Shown here: positions 43,496-56,766 of the stretch, piece by piece | Layout: each line of letters begins with the position of its first letter | Position numbering within the stretch: position 1 is the stretch's first letter | Assembly (NCBI GenBank): GCA_006937955.1 | Contig: SSNP01000006.1 | Coordinates: forward strand, 3,710,664-3,774,663 | Direction of reading: 5' to 3' | Source of the DNA: Pachypanchax playfairii | Lineage: Eukaryota > Chordata > Actinopteri > Cyprinodontiformes > Aplocheilidae | Length of the DNA stretch: 64,000 nucleotides | The notes under the pieces: model-generated | What the model was told of the DNA's origin: nothing | Database searches by the model: none | Seen by the model: only the letters and a program-made list of their open reading frames with translations | Translations under genes and position numbers: made by a program

Positions 43496-46400
43496 GTGAG
43501 TCCCAAACACCTTCTACATCCTGATTTCTTCACACTTCCTGTGTGATCAACACGTGTTACAGTCATCATCAAAAGCCTTTTGGAAGTCTGACAGTCTGAA
43601 AACTCAAACTTATTGAAATTAGATTGTTTACCAGGAGGATGAAGGAGTGAGTGCGTGCGTGTCTTTTCCTCTGACTGTGCCAGAATTGACCGCTGCAGCA
43701 CTACAATATTCTAAATGGCTTGGCGGGCAAACGCACCACAAAGACAGACTGAAAAGTGCTGCATCAATAAATCTCGCCGGCGCAGTTGGAAAGCTGAGCG
43801 CTGGAGAACACTCCTGTGTGTTTGTGCGGTTTCCAGTGGAAAGTATTACAACACAGTGTGAGGAAAATGTTTCTGCTCCCTCTTTAAACCGCAGCAGATT
43901 GTTTCACAGACATTAAGTGTCAAAAAATAAATTAGTTTCATGATGTTTAATAAGTTTATACTTTACGAAGGCTAAAATTTGAGATTCTTTTTATTCGATT
44001 TGGGTATTATTTTGTAGAAAATGCAGCATATTGCCCACAGATGCTGCTGTTTGACCAGAGTAATGTTTCATTACTGCAGAGGCTCTGGGGCGGTCGAGGG
44101 GGGGTTCAAGTTTTTGGCAGCAGTAGTTTTATTTTTATTTTTTTCGTTGTCTCATATACTGTTTATTTAGGGGAATAATGTTTTAGTGGGAATTTCTTCA
44201 CTTATTCTGATGTAATTTAAAGGTGCAGATGCAGAAACATTAAATAAAGTAAACAAAATTAACAAAAAACTGTAAATACTGTCTCCATAGAAACAACAGA
44301 ATTTTGGCAGAGTAGATAAGACTCCGCCCCCTTTTCGATTGAAGTAAAAACATAATATTCTTGATAGTTTTTAAATTTAAATTTTATGATTGTAAAACAT
44401 AATAAGCTCTAATAGGCTCTTATTATAATTCAATACTGACTTTTCTCTTGAAAACAGAATGATTGGGGTCTTTCTAACTCTCGGGGGTCTGCGGTCACTC
44501 CGGCATGATCTACATGTTTTTCTTAACTTCTGCTTTTTCACTTGAAAGGACAGTTTCTAAACTGTTTTCATGTTGATGACGTGTAAAAACAACATTTTAG
44601 TTTTAATTTAATATAAAGGACTTAAATAAGTGTAAATCTGTCTCTTTGGTTGTTTTACAAAACTAAGTGGTTGAATCAGCTGATATTTCTTATCTCTATT
44701 TACCTGTAGTCAGGGAGGGAATGACAGGTGTGTTACCATGGCGACCCTCGGGAGCTACTGGCAGCAGTTAGAACATTTCTTTTCCTTTTAGTTTTCTTAA
44801 CATCATACTGATTATTAACTCTTTTACTTACTCTTGTGCAAATGATTTAGATAAATTAAGTGCACGTGGTAAAATATTAACCAAGCTGATGTTTTTATGT
44901 TCAGACAGCACGTAGTGTTAATAAATATCACACTAAACTAACTCTGTTTGGAACTCGTTGTATTTGAGGCCGCTGGCAGTAAATAAAACTTTAATCAAAA
45001 CCGTTTTTTTTACAATCAAATTACAGTTTGTTCTTAAAGAAGAAAGTTGATGTATGTTTTCATTTTAAAGTTTTGTCGTTTCCTCAAACGTTTCACTTCG
45101 TTATTCTTGTCACTCAATACTTGATTTATTATTTCACTGCAACACTTCACCCTGTTTCTCACGTCAGGACAAATTATTCTCAAAACCTTTTTCTGGTTTA
45201 AATGGCGCCTGTTACAATAACAAAAGGACATGTTGAATTGAACCCTGCAGCCCTGACCTTTGACCTCTCTCACTGTGACCTTCATATTAACCTGTAAGTG
45301 ATCCTCAGCTGGTGACGCGACTCGGACCGACACTCCACATGCGTTCTGCCAGATTTAATCTGGATCTGAGTGAAGAATGACACATTTTACTCACACATGA
45401 CTCACAATCCAAATAACATGAATAAATATAGTTTATATTACATGTCCTCATTTAGCTCATGCTTTTTACTGAGTGGCTTGTTTTGCATCAGGGATAATAT
45501 TTGGTCAATTAAACTTTTATTGTGAAAATTTATGATCAGAACCTGCATAAAATTAAAAGTTTTATTTAGCTTCTTCTGAAATGTTAAATAAATCCTACCT
45601 GCTGCAGCTCATGATTCCCAGATGTTCTCCTCCAATAGAGACAGTTCATGTAGGAATATTAGTGACATAACAAATAACTGAAATGATCTGCTGCGTTCAT
45701 CACTGTAGATTTTTATCAGTATCTGCAGTAGAACATTTTAACCTGGTTTGAGTTAATTTAGAGTCGAGTTGTAAAATATTTTATCAACTTATTGAAGTTG
45801 AAAGTGTTTTTCTTTGAGTTTTGTGCTACAGTCCTTCCCTCTTCATGTAAATGTCTCTGCGTCGCAGCTCCTCTCGCTGGGTTTGACTCATTTATGTAAC
45901 AAATGGAGGAACATTTGTTTGTTGTTTTGACTTGGAAACAATCATTTTGTTTTTTCCCTCTATGGGCAGATGGAAGGAGCCCTGAAACTGGAGCAGGTGT
46001 GTGTTTGAATATCTGTGACTAAGTTCTATGCACAGTCACAAACCATAAGAGGGCTGTTGAAGCAGGTTCTGTCTTTGTGGACATCTTGTTGTGTTTGTGC
46101 ACGTGATTATTCTGTTACCGTGTCTTCTTATAGTCATGATTACTGCATCTGTGTCTCTGCTTTTCCTCCAAACTACAAACATTTATTAAATTACTGGTAG
46201 TTTCACATTAAAGACAGAAAAACCTGCAGCGGTCACTGAAATATTAAAACTAACCAAAGTAACCGGGACAAGAATGATGAATGAACCTGTAACTTTCTAT
46301 CAGGTGATTTAACTGTGAGACTGCTGCACCTGTCGACAGGTGTTTAGTTCTACTCCTCAGGATCAAACTGCTCCAGATGTTTCAGCTCTTTCCACTGACA

Positions 46401-48003
46401 TTAAATAAGATCAGAGCTCATAGAGACACTTCAGAACCATCATGTGTTGTGATAGATTCTGTTTTTTTTGTTCTGTTTCGAGTTTTTATCAGCAGAGGAA
46501 ATTACTGGGTTACATCTGATAACAAAGACGGTATAATGAGAGAAAACAAAGGTTCAGCTGCTGACCTCAGATCAGTGAGCAGCATCAGCAGCTGAGGGAA
46601 TATTAAATCACCTCAGAAATAAACTGGGACTTAAATATCACGTTCAGTCTAAATAGGAGCCGACGCAGTTTTGACTTGATATTTATGATATTAAATGCTC
46701 TTATTCTGAAACAGTCGTCTGTCTCTCGGCTGGCAGCGACTTCAAAGTGTTCTAGAGACGACGTTCCTTTATGTGGAGTCCAACGGATCCTCTCAGAACT
46801 CCGTTCCTTCTCTTCATCTTCACTTTTCTACTTTATCATATGAACTTCTTGATTTGACTTTGAAAATTAACCAACTTGTTTATTGTGACACGTTCATCGA
46901 TCCAACAGTCAGAAAGGGTTTTTCCAAAAAGATGCCGCCAAACTTTTTTTTCATTGAAAATTAAATCAAATCTCACTGACAGGCTTTACATAAAAATAAT
47001 TCTGTAACTGTTTTATTTGCTAAATAACCTTAAAAATCCATAAATAACAACGTGAAACCTGTAACTCAGGAGTTCAGACAGATTTAAACAACAGTGTGAT
47101 TATTGTTTTGATCTGTTTACAGCATTTCTCTGTTGTTAAACAAGCAGCAGGTACGTCTACAGACATTATAATCTCTGAATGAAGGTTTTCTATCTGGTTT
47201 ATGCAGGAAATCGTTTGTATTTTGTTTTTTTGATGTTCAGTCAGTGTTTCTGTTGTGAATCAGTGCAGCTGTATTTTATTATGACGAAGCAGCTTCAGTC
47301 TTTTCAAAGTAAAACCCGTCAGCAGCCCTGTTACGTTCACCTTTTCAGTTCAGTTTATTTTTAAAGCACTGATTCATAACAAAAGTCATTTTATGGCACT
47401 TTACAGGAACAATGAGTCCAGTTCACCGGGTTTTTCAGAAATTTCTCAGTTTTTCATAGAATAGATTCAACACGGTGTCAGAAACATTCGTCTGGGATTC
47501 TGGTTAACAACATCACACAGTAGCTGCAGATTCATTGGTTGATGTGAGTCTCCTGGTCCACCTGGAGGAACTCTGTTGGACTGAGATCTGGTACCTGTGC
47601 AGGTCTCTGTAGCTCAGTGGACTGTGTTCAGTTAGAGATGATCTCATCCTTCTGATGATTATTCTGCTGGAAGCGGTCTAAAGGAAGGGTCACCTGTAGT
47701 TCTCAGGTAGCCTCTGAAACAGATGCTCAGGTGGTACGAAGAACCTCAGCTGGTCTGAACCAACAACTGCATCACGTTCTGTTAGAACTTCAGTGAGTCT
47801 GATAGTTTAAGTGTTTGGGTTGCTGCCGTGTGATTGGCTGATTGTCTCTTGAACAGGTGTATCTGTTCCTTCATCCTGATTGTACATGTGATGTGTTGGA
47901 CTGTGAGGGACACTCGGTCAAACCTTCTACAAACTTCTTTTATCAACCCAACAGAACTGGATGTTAATGATTCTCTTTCTCTCTTTTTTCCATCTCGCTG
48001 CAG
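43496..48003 (+). other. atrn intron, 4.5 kb
   Basis: AT-rich GT-AG intron. An old repeat remnant lies at 47460-47740. Elsewhere I see only unique sequence. Confidence 0.75.
47460..47740. mobile_element. Unclassified old interspersed-repeat remnant
   Basis: Degraded copy of a repeat whose middle (phrases around 47630-47700, such as TTATTCTGCTGGAAG) I recall from a dispersed teleost DNA element. No ends or intact frame were found. Confidence 0.35.
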
Positions 48004-48056
48004 ATGTGACTCAGAAAACCGTTACCTTGGTAACCCTCTCAGAGGAACCTGTTACT
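48004..48056 (+). CDS. atrn: attractin exon: end of the laminin-EGF region
   Basis: A 53-bp exon with acceptor tctcgctgcag. It completes Leu and then reads CDSENRYLGNPLRGTCY, ending one base into Tyr before gtaagt. ENRY-GNPLRGTCYY is invariant in attractins as I recall them. It is the smallest exon here, too short to stand out as a reading frame, and was recognised by peptide match and phase. Confidence 0.94.
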
Positions 48057-48554
48057 GTAAGTATCCGTCTAACAGCACACCTTGTTCTCCATCATGTTAC
48101 CAGCCTGCACGTGTGCACTCAGTCTGTGTTTTATTCTACATCCCAGGAAACAAACATCCATCATCTGAGTTTAAACAGTCGTAAATGTTCTTCAACGCTG
48201 CAGAACATCATGGCTGCAAAATAAAAATAAAAACTTTATTATTCAGAATCAAGCAGAGATTCAGTCTGAGTTTAAACATGTTTCTCATTTCACTTTAAAT
48301 TTGATCAGTTTTTTGTTGTAACATCCTGAAAAAGTTTCTCATGTTGAGAAAACGTTCAACAAAAAGTATTTTTTTACTTTTTGTAGATAAAGAGGAAAAA
48401 TAAAGTTCCTGTCTGAACTTTGTTCCTGTTTCCAGATGCGAGCAGGGTTCACATTGATTCAGCTCATTTACAACAAATTGCAGGTTTTTCCTTTTGGAGG
48501 GCAGATGAAGGAGGAATGCTGCAGACAAACAGATGTTTTGTGGCATGCAAGCAT

Positions 48555-48556
<2 letters not shown>

Positions 48557-48602
<46 letters not shown>
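48557..48602. repeat. (CA)n microsatellite
   Basis: About 23 uninterrupted CA units. Confidence 0.95.
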
Positions 48603-48605
<3 letters not shown>

Positions 48606-51600
48606 TTCCGTCTGTGAGCAGTCATCATTTTCAACATTACAGAACACTGAGAGCTCGAGTTCTGTCAATGTCAATAACCATCTAGTCTGAGTGGAGCTAT
48701 CATCGTCAGAGAGGACGACTGCAGACGGCAATCAGAAGAGTCCTGCCAGCAAGAATTACTGTGATCACAGAATAATACTGCTGATACATTAAACATTTGC
48801 TCCAGAACATCATTTAAAGTTCAGATTCTGAGAAATCTGATTATAAAGAAAGAAGTTTTAGTGGATCATTAAAGTCTTAGAACCGTCAACTCATGATAAG
48901 ATTTCTGTTTCATCTCCTCTCTGGATGTTTGGAGGCACTAGATGGCACCAATGTAATGTCCTTCCTCCCTCTGCTTCACATCATACACACATGTATAAAG
49001 TCAGACATGTAAACACGTTTTAAGAGCTATTAGTCTGCAGCTCCTTGACATCAGTCCGGCTACAGCTGCATGTTGTTTCTACGTGTTTGACTCTATCATG
49101 ACTTTCATTAATGGAGCTTTATGGTTTAAAAATGTTTGAACAAGAGCATCACACTCAGAAGAACATACATGAGAGAGTGCATGCTAACCTCATCCACCAT
49201 GCGACCTGTTTCCTTTACACATGCACACGAAGACTGAGTGTGTGTGTAAATGACAGATTTAAAAGCCGTTCATTTCCTTTCACTTTGACAGAAGGAGCTG
49301 TGATAGCTTTAAATGTCATCGAACAGAGAAGATAAGAGAAGCTTAATCTCTTTATGTTACAGAGTAGATGGGGGGGGGGGGCGTTCGACGTGGACGGACA
49401 GACTTACACGTGCTTCAGTCATCAGGAGGTTTTTACACAGAAACACAAACCACATAAACACTCTGGATGTTTCAGAACATATTAGTTATGTAACAAGATA
49501 ATAAACAAGGAGGTTCATATTCATGGTTAAATAATAGTTTGGTGTTAAAAGAAATAGTTAAATGTAGTTGGCTGAAGTAGAGTGTGAGTAGAAAATCAAT
49601 AAAAACCAACATTTGGTTGCACTCTGCATGAATCAGATTCTTTTATTTGTTTTCTTAAAAACAGTTTTCTGACCAACGCTGCTTTTCTTCAACCAACTTC
49701 TAGTAAAAATCCCATTTGAAAGTCTTTTATTCACATCAAAAGAGCTGAAATAGAAAAACAGCTGTTGTTTACGGTTTTTAATAAGATTAGAATTCCAAAC
49801 TGAATCGTATAAAACACAAAACCTGTCTTCTATTCAGTATTCTGAAGTTGGTAATTATGTAAATTATTACTGTCTGTGTTTAATTTGGTGCAGTTAGAGT
49901 TCATTTAGATTAATTCATATGTTTAATAAATGATACTTTAGTGGTACTTTGCAGGTATTAAATAAAAACTTTCTGCTTCAGGTCTCTTCAAACTCACTGG
50001 GAGCGACTTGATGAAAGAAGTTTTAATCTACTAGAACACAAATAAAATCTGTTGAATTATATTCAGAGTTGAAAATAACCTGAAAATGCAGATAATTAAA
50101 TCATAATAATATAAGATTAAATCATGGTTGTAGTATCTATTATATTAAAAACATGATGATTTGGGTCATAATTTTTCGGACACGTCTGGTCAGTATTTGG
50201 TAAATCCAGTGTCTCTCTGCAGCGTCTCGTCTTCGTGTCCCTGGAATTTAAAAATGCTCAAAAAATTCTCAAGAAAATATTTCTGTGGAAATGATCAGAG
50301 TTTCTTCTCGAAGCCTTTTCAGTTCTGTTTCTGTCACTTAAAGAAATATAAGAAAACTTTGGGACGGTTAATTAGTGACCGAGTGGAAAGAAGAAGGAGA
50401 ATCTGACTTTCCAACTACAAATAAATTACAAATAAACATCAGAATAAATAGAGACAAATTTAATGCAAATGTTAAAGTTTGAAGACATAAAACGTTTGTA
50501 CCAGTTCAGTGAGATTAGAAGTGAGAAAGTTTAGTGTCTCCAGCTGGTCGCAGACGGTCACAGCACTGAAATACTTCCTGAATATGAACAAGATGGTTGA
50601 AGTGTGACTCAACCATCAGCCGCTTCATTTAAAATCAGTAAACTGAACTCCAGTTACTCCTTATTTCCACATTTTACAAAGTAAAAAAAACCCCATAATG
50701 CTGAATATTCATTTAAATGAGTCACATTTGAGTTTCTGTTCCAGTGAAAGTTGAACATGTTTCTTTCTGGATGATAAAGATTCTCAGTTTGAGAAGAAAA
50801 GTTGCTCCTTTCAGCGGACTGAGAAATGAAAAATCTGACCTTGCCAACATATTTATTCCATCCATGTAGCGCCGACTGCTTTAGAGAGCTGCAGCCTTGA
50901 CACAAACACTTACAGAACATCAGAACATCGAGAAAAAAAGGTTAAACACTTTCCTATAAACTTCTTAAAGATGAGCAGGAAGTCAAACTGAACAAATACT
51001 GAAGGTTAAACACCTTGTTTACCAACCCACACAAAGATTCAAATAATCCACAGTATCATAAACTAACCACAGCGTTTTATATGTAAACCTGACAGTGTGA
51101 GATTTAATCTCATGGGATTAGGCTGTAAACAAACATAAAATCCAGAACACTGCAGTTAAAGCGTGCGCGCGTGTGCACGTGTTTGACAGCAGACTTGTTA
51201 ACTAACTCGATGTATTGATACTTCATAGGAGGATTTTATTCCTCGGTTTGTCCTCATAACAAAACGAGGTAAATGTCAGCCTTATTATCTCCTCGCAGGT
51301 TTACCTGCGCACGTTACAGCAGCTGTCACGTATTAATGTTGATGAATGAAACAATAAATCTGAGTATCCAGTTATTGACGGCTGCGTCTCTCTCTGCTCT
51401 GCTTCAGTAAAGACTGTCATATTGAACCACCAGTCACTTGATGAAAAGCAGCTTTGCTGTTTAATGAACTTGCCCCCAGTCAAGCTAGCATTTATGAGGA
51501 GGCATCGCTACGGCAACAATTTAATGAACCACTGTCATCCTCCGTCACAGCCAGCTACAAGGGACGTCTCATTAGAGAGGACCGCTGATCGTACCAGCAC

Positions 51601-53089
51601 TTCCACGGGTCCAAACAGAAGCCGGTCCAGTTCCAACTAACACCAGTTAGTGTGCACACAGAGGGGTTGGCTGCCCTCAGGCCGGATGCACGAGCTCAGT
51701 CAAGCAAATAAAACTGGCACGAATATTTACAGACCGCCTCACAATTAAAAGACAACACAAGCAGTGACTGAGGGTTTAAAAACCACCAGAGCTGCTGCTG
51801 TTAAAATGGTAAATCAATCAAAAATATGTGAAACATGCGTTTGAGAAAGTTTCAGACTCTTTGACTATCAGTGCTCCATTAAAGAGATCACCAGTCAACA
51901 ACTTTTCTGACTGGAGGCAGTTCGTTAAGCTACAGACGATCTGACTGGACTCTTGTCTGGTGCAGGCTAATTGGTTCCATCAGGACAAAAAACACCATTA
52001 ACCATGACACCAATATTCAGACTGGATTTAGATCTCTAAACCTTTAGTACACGAGGAGTAAACATCATTTAGAGATGGAGGTTCTTCTCCACACAAACAA
52101 TGAATGTAATGATGTAAGTTTGGGTAATCTGCACTCAGATTATTTAAAACTTTCTGAACATGTTTGTTGACTTTCACTTGAATCTAAACATCTGCTCTGC
52201 CTCTTTAAGAGTAAATCCTTGTTGATCCATCATGTCTGATAGTTTAGATCCGTGTGTTTCCCTCTCAGTCTCGGTTGTTATGTTTAAGGACACTGATTAG
52301 ACTGATTTTTTCTGTTATGGCTTCCAGACGTAGAACCTCGTTATCTCTTGCTGCCTTGAAAGGTAAAGGTCTGGTCTGCTGGAGCGTTCTGGCTTTGTTA
52401 CAGACTAAACTAAAACCTTGTTGTTGCTGGTTGATCATGTTTGTTGATTCAGAGACGTTCAGTTTACATGTATCTGCAGTTTGCAGAGACTTTTTCCTGT
52501 GGTCACCCGATTCTGTATCCTTCAAGTCCAGTGATTGAGGTCACTCAACCTCATGCATATATTACCTGAAACCCGCCTTGACCTCCAGTCAGGCGTGACA
52601 TGAAATCCACGCCGTCCTTTTGTTTATTCACCTGTTTTCTGAGCCAGGCGATGCTGTACAGCTCGGGCTGCAAATGGTGTTGCAAATGGGAAATAATGAG
52701 TTGATAACAAGCATTAAATGAAACGTCAGTGAGACGTTGTGATAAACAGACATTGTTTTTAATTTCTGTTTGACTCTTTATATTCAGGGTTTTGGTTCTG
52801 TTCTCTTATTCACTTCCTTATCAACTGAATCAGATTAAATATTATAATAATAAGATCAACCAGATGTGAACTCCAGACTAGTTCTGTTGTAGTTCTACTG
52901 GGAGTTACCTGTTTACCTAGATGAGATTCATGTGGAGTGAGAATGTGTTCGTGTAGTCGGCTAAATATTTAAATGATTTCAGGTTCATCAGCTGAGATTT
53001 AAAATGAGCTGATATGAACTTTTAAACCTGATTGATGCTCTTAGTCCAAACGCTGGACGGGGGTATGTTTATGTGTTACACACTCAATC

Positions 53090-53545
53090 ACACTCGCTCT
53101 CACTCTCTCTCTCTCTCTCTCACACTCACACTTTCTCTAACTCACTCACTCTCTCTCTCTCTCTCACTTACACAATCGCTCTCCCACTGCCTCTCACTCT
53201 CACGCACTCTTGCTCTCACTCTCTTTTCCACTCCCTCTCGCTTTCACTCGCTCACTCACTCACTCGCTCACTCGCTCACTCACTCACTCACTCACTCACT
53301 CACTCACTCACTCACTCACTCACTCACTCACTCACTCACTCACTCACTCACTCGCTCACTCGCTCACTCGCTCACTCTCTCTCTTGCTCTCTCTCTCTCA
53401 CTCACTCTCTTGCTCTCTCTCTCGCTCTCTTTCTCTCTCTCACTCTCTTCTACTCACTCTCTCTCTCTCACGCTCGCTCTCTCACTTACTCACTCGCTCT
53501 CCCACTGTCTCTCACTCTCACGCACTCTTGCTCTCGCTCTCTTTC
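53090..53545. repeat. CT-rich and (CTCA)n microsatellite complex
   Basis: Mixed CT dinucleotide and CTCA tetranucleotide tracts. The purest CTCA run is at about 53270-53355. All three forward frames stay open (Ser-Leu-Thr-His repeats) and are not coding. Confidence 0.95.
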
Positions 53546-53566
53546 ACACACACACACACACACACA

Positions 53567-53859
53567 CCCACAAGTGTGTTTTGGTATCCTTATGGGGACC
53601 GTCCATTGACTTCCATTGATTTTAGTAACTAGATTTATACCTAACCCAAACCCTTTTACTAACCTTAACCATTACTGATCTATAACTAACCCTAAGACTA
53701 ACTAAAACTCTATTCACACCATACCTATAAACCTAACCCCTAACCCTAAAAAGGGGAGTCCTCCCCATGGGGACTAGGCTTCGGTCCCCACAAGAACCCT
53801 CGGACCCCAGAAAGATAGTAAAAGTCAGGAAACGGGTCCCCAGGAGGTCAGAAATACAA

Positions 53860-53941
<82 letters not shown>

Positions 53942-54231
53942 ACAAGTGTGTTTTGGTATCCTTATGGGGACCGTCCATTGACTTCCATTGATTTTAGTAA
54001 CTAGATTTATACCTAACCCAAACCCTTTTACTAACCTTAACCATTACTGATCTATAACTAACCCTAAGACTAACTAAAACTCTATTCACACCATACCTAT
54101 AAACCTAACCCCTAACCCTAAAAAGGGGAGTCCTCCCCATGGGGACTAGGCTTCGGTCCCCACAAGAACCCTCGGACCCCAGAAAGATAGTAAAAGTCAG
54201 GAAACGGGTCCCCAGGAGGTCAGAAATACAA

Positions 54232-54235
<4 letters not shown>
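53567..54235. repeat. Exact tandem pair of a 297-bp repeat with (CA)n linkers
   Basis: Unit 1 is 53567-53863 and unit 2 is 53939-54235, offset 372 bp. By eye they are identical. Each contains several CCTAACCCTAA-like, telomere-resembling motifs and the phrase TTTTGGTATCCTTATGGGGA, which I recall from dispersed fish repeats. (CA)n precedes (53545-53566), separates (53864-53938) and follows (54236-54326) them. Confidence 0.93.

Positions 54236-54326
<91 letters not shown>
54236..54326. repeat. (CA)n microsatellite
   Basis: About 45 CA units directly after the second 297-bp unit. Confidence 0.95.
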
Positions 54327-54330
<4 letters not shown>

Positions 54331-56248
54331 CTGGATGCTTTGGGTAGCACATGCACACAAGTCTGTTTTCCTGTTTGCAAAATAAAAACTCTAATACTCT
54401 GATGTTGTGCTGCCGACCCTTATGGGATAAACAACCGAGCAGCATCAGAACGCATCTGCCTGCGAGGGCGGGGGGGTGGCGGGGCGTGTGAGAAGAAAAA
54501 TATCGTCTTTGATCTGATGATATCTGCTGTTCAGGCTAACTCGCCATGAACGAACAAAACAAGAGTGTTTGTCAAACATAATTTGCTTTCGTCTCAGTGA
54601 CGCCTCGGGATTGTGGAGCTGAGAGGAAGGTGATAACACAGAATCCGTCTCTGCAGTGTGACACAAAGTTTTTCTGCTCTGTAAGCTGAAACGCTTCACC
54701 GTGTCTCTGGTGAGTTCAGCATCAGAAACGAGGATCTGCTGGTGACAGTCACTCAGTTTCTGACCGACAGACAGCAGAAGAGTCTCTAAGTTCAGCTGTG
54801 GGATTAAAACCAGCTGCTGAAAACAATCCACATTTATCAAACAGATGTTTCCTTCAGTTAATCTCAAAGTTTAACACTTACACTGACTTCATGACGTGAC
54901 AGTATCAGCATCACGCTGCTTTTATCAAAATCTGTCTCGTCAAAATAAATCAGACACAAAATATTCTGAACTTTAAAAAGCGTAAATATAAAAGTAAATC
55001 TAAACATTTATAAGATAAATTTAAACAGCTGTTCATGTAAAGTTTCCAGAGAGGAACTTTTAAATGTCTGTGAAATGGTGAACTCAACAAATCTAAAACT
55101 GTTTCACAGAATTCACCTGGAAATGTTGAGACTTATGAAACGAAACGTACTCAATAATTTCATGGAGTAAATATCAAAGTTGCTCTAAAGAGAAAAAAAC
55201 AGCTGGTTTAAGGGTAAAATAAACAAACAAGCCAATTAAGACTAAGTTTTCCATGTTAATTGGTTGATAAGGGATCAAATACATGCAGTTCTGGCTGGAG
55301 AGTTTACCAGATACTGGTGAATGTTTCCAGAGATTTTTTCAAATTATTTTTTTATCCTGCATTAATATGAAACTAATTTTAAATGATTCCCTCCAAACTC
55401 AGTGATTCAGACTTTTTAGATCAGTGTTTTGCAAATTGAATAAAAAGAAATCGTCATCAGAATAAAGGTAAAATGTTAAAGTAGATGGTTGTTTTTGTCT
55501 GTAGCTCATTATTTTGTCATTTATTGTCTCTTAAATGAAAAAACTAAATATGCATCAAAAAAATCGACTGAATAATTTCAAACCCTTTTATTTGTTTTAC
55601 TGTTTCAATGAGCAAAATTGATCTAAATAAGAAACAAAGTTTTAATATTTTTGTTATTAGTAAGTTAAATTCAAATACTTTTATTAATACTGGAATTAAA
55701 TGTGAATTAATTTAAAATTTTATGCAAATCTGATGTAAAACTGATACAATGAGTCATTTTTTTATCCATTTGTGTGAGTATCGAAGCTGAAAATGGGCTT
55801 CATCCTCCCCCATGTCCCATGTCCCCTCTAACCCACCGTCCCCTCCCCCCTGCAGGGGGACAGGGTGACCCAGTGAGGTTGACTGCTTGTGACTCCTTCC
55901 ATACGTTCCTCATGCAGCTTTCAGAAATGATTAAATCTCCGTAAGAACATGATTATTTAGAATCTCATGTTTTATTGATCTGTCTCGTCTCAAACTGACA
56001 GTTACAATAAATGTTTTCTAAAATACGTTTGTTTGTGTTTGAGATCATTAACCAGAAGACGTGTCCACTGTAGATTTATTCATCTAACTGAATATTGACA
56101 CGCAGCATCTCTCAGGTTTAGACTCGTATATCTGAGTTTGAGGGAACGTCAGTAAACTTTACCTGGACGGAGGTTTTATTTTAGAATCAGATATAAAAAA
56201 GTGAATAATTTAAATACATTTGGTTTGTGTTGTTTTTCTGTTGTTTAG

Positions 56249-56343
56249 ACAACCTGCTGATCGATTACCAGTTTACCTTCAGCCTCCTTCAGGAAGATGA
56301 TCGTTACTACACAGCCATCAACTTCATGGCCACACCTGAGCAG
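56249..56343 (+). CDS. atrn: attractin exon: juxtamembrane ectodomain, part 1
   Basis: A 95-bp exon with acceptor ctgttgtttag. It completes Tyr and reads NLLIDYQFTFSLLQEDDRYY, then TAINFMATPEQ. LLIDYQFTFSL-QEDDR-TAINF is a near-invariant attractin stretch between the EGF modules and the membrane. It ends in phase 0 at CAG/gtaaac. Confidence 0.94.
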
Positions 56344-56687
56344 GTAAACAGAACGATCACGTGTTTCTGTTTCATAGAGTTTAAACATGTAAATCTCATG
56401 AATCCACATTTTATTCCAATCAGACACAAATAACATGTCAGATTTGGAAACTGGGATTTGATCATTTTATACATGGATGACAGCAACTCGTCTCAGTTTA
56501 ACATCTAATCTCTTATAGTAGGAATATAATCTGAGTTCATTATAAATAATTACATTCTGTTTTTGTAAAATCATTTAATGAATGTAAAAATAAAACTTTA
56601 ATTAAAAGATCGATTCCTTTTCTTATTAAAAATCCTTTGATGTTTTGTCTCCAGCTGATTAACAGAATGTTGCTTGTTTTCATGAAG
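56344..56687 (+). other. atrn intron, 344 bp
   Basis: Short AT-rich GT-AG intron. Nothing else seen in it. Confidence 0.85.
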
Positions 56688-56766
56688 GCCAGTAAAAACC
56701 TCGACATGTCCATAAACGCCTCCAACAACTTCAACCTCAACATCACCTGGTCCTTGAGCTCAACAG
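56688..56766 (+). CDS. atrn: attractin exon: juxtamembrane ectodomain, part 2
   Basis: A 79-bp exon with acceptor gttttcatgaag. It reads ASKNLDMSINASNNFNLNIT, then WSLSST, ending one base into Ala before gtaaat. It has potential N-glycosylation sites at NAS and NIT. The match to KNLDISINASNNFNLNITWS of attractin is nearly complete. Confidence 0.94.

Larger units (their letters stand above)
48057..56248 (+). other. atrn intron, 8.2 kb
   Basis: It contains (CA)n at 48557-48602, a G-run at 49371-49381, CT-rich and (CTCA)n repeats at 53090-53545, the tandem 297-bp pair at 53567-54235 with its (CA)n linkers, and otherwise AT-rich unique sequence. The stretch 51430-51640 is GC-richer and looks more constrained. 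No exon or gene was found. Confidence 0.75.

Noticed and set aside
53620..54130. Interstitial telomere array
   Set aside because: CCCTAA-like motifs are few and scattered in a dispersed repeat unit, not a tandem telomeric run.
53032..54445. Ser-Leu-Thr-His and Thr-His/Cys-Val repeat frames
   Set aside because: They are translations of CT, CTCA and CA microsatellites.
54445..54867. 140-codon minus-strand frame in an atrn intron
   Set aside because: No recognisable domain, no splice context and no codon signal visible by eye. It fits chance length in a GC-moderate stretch.
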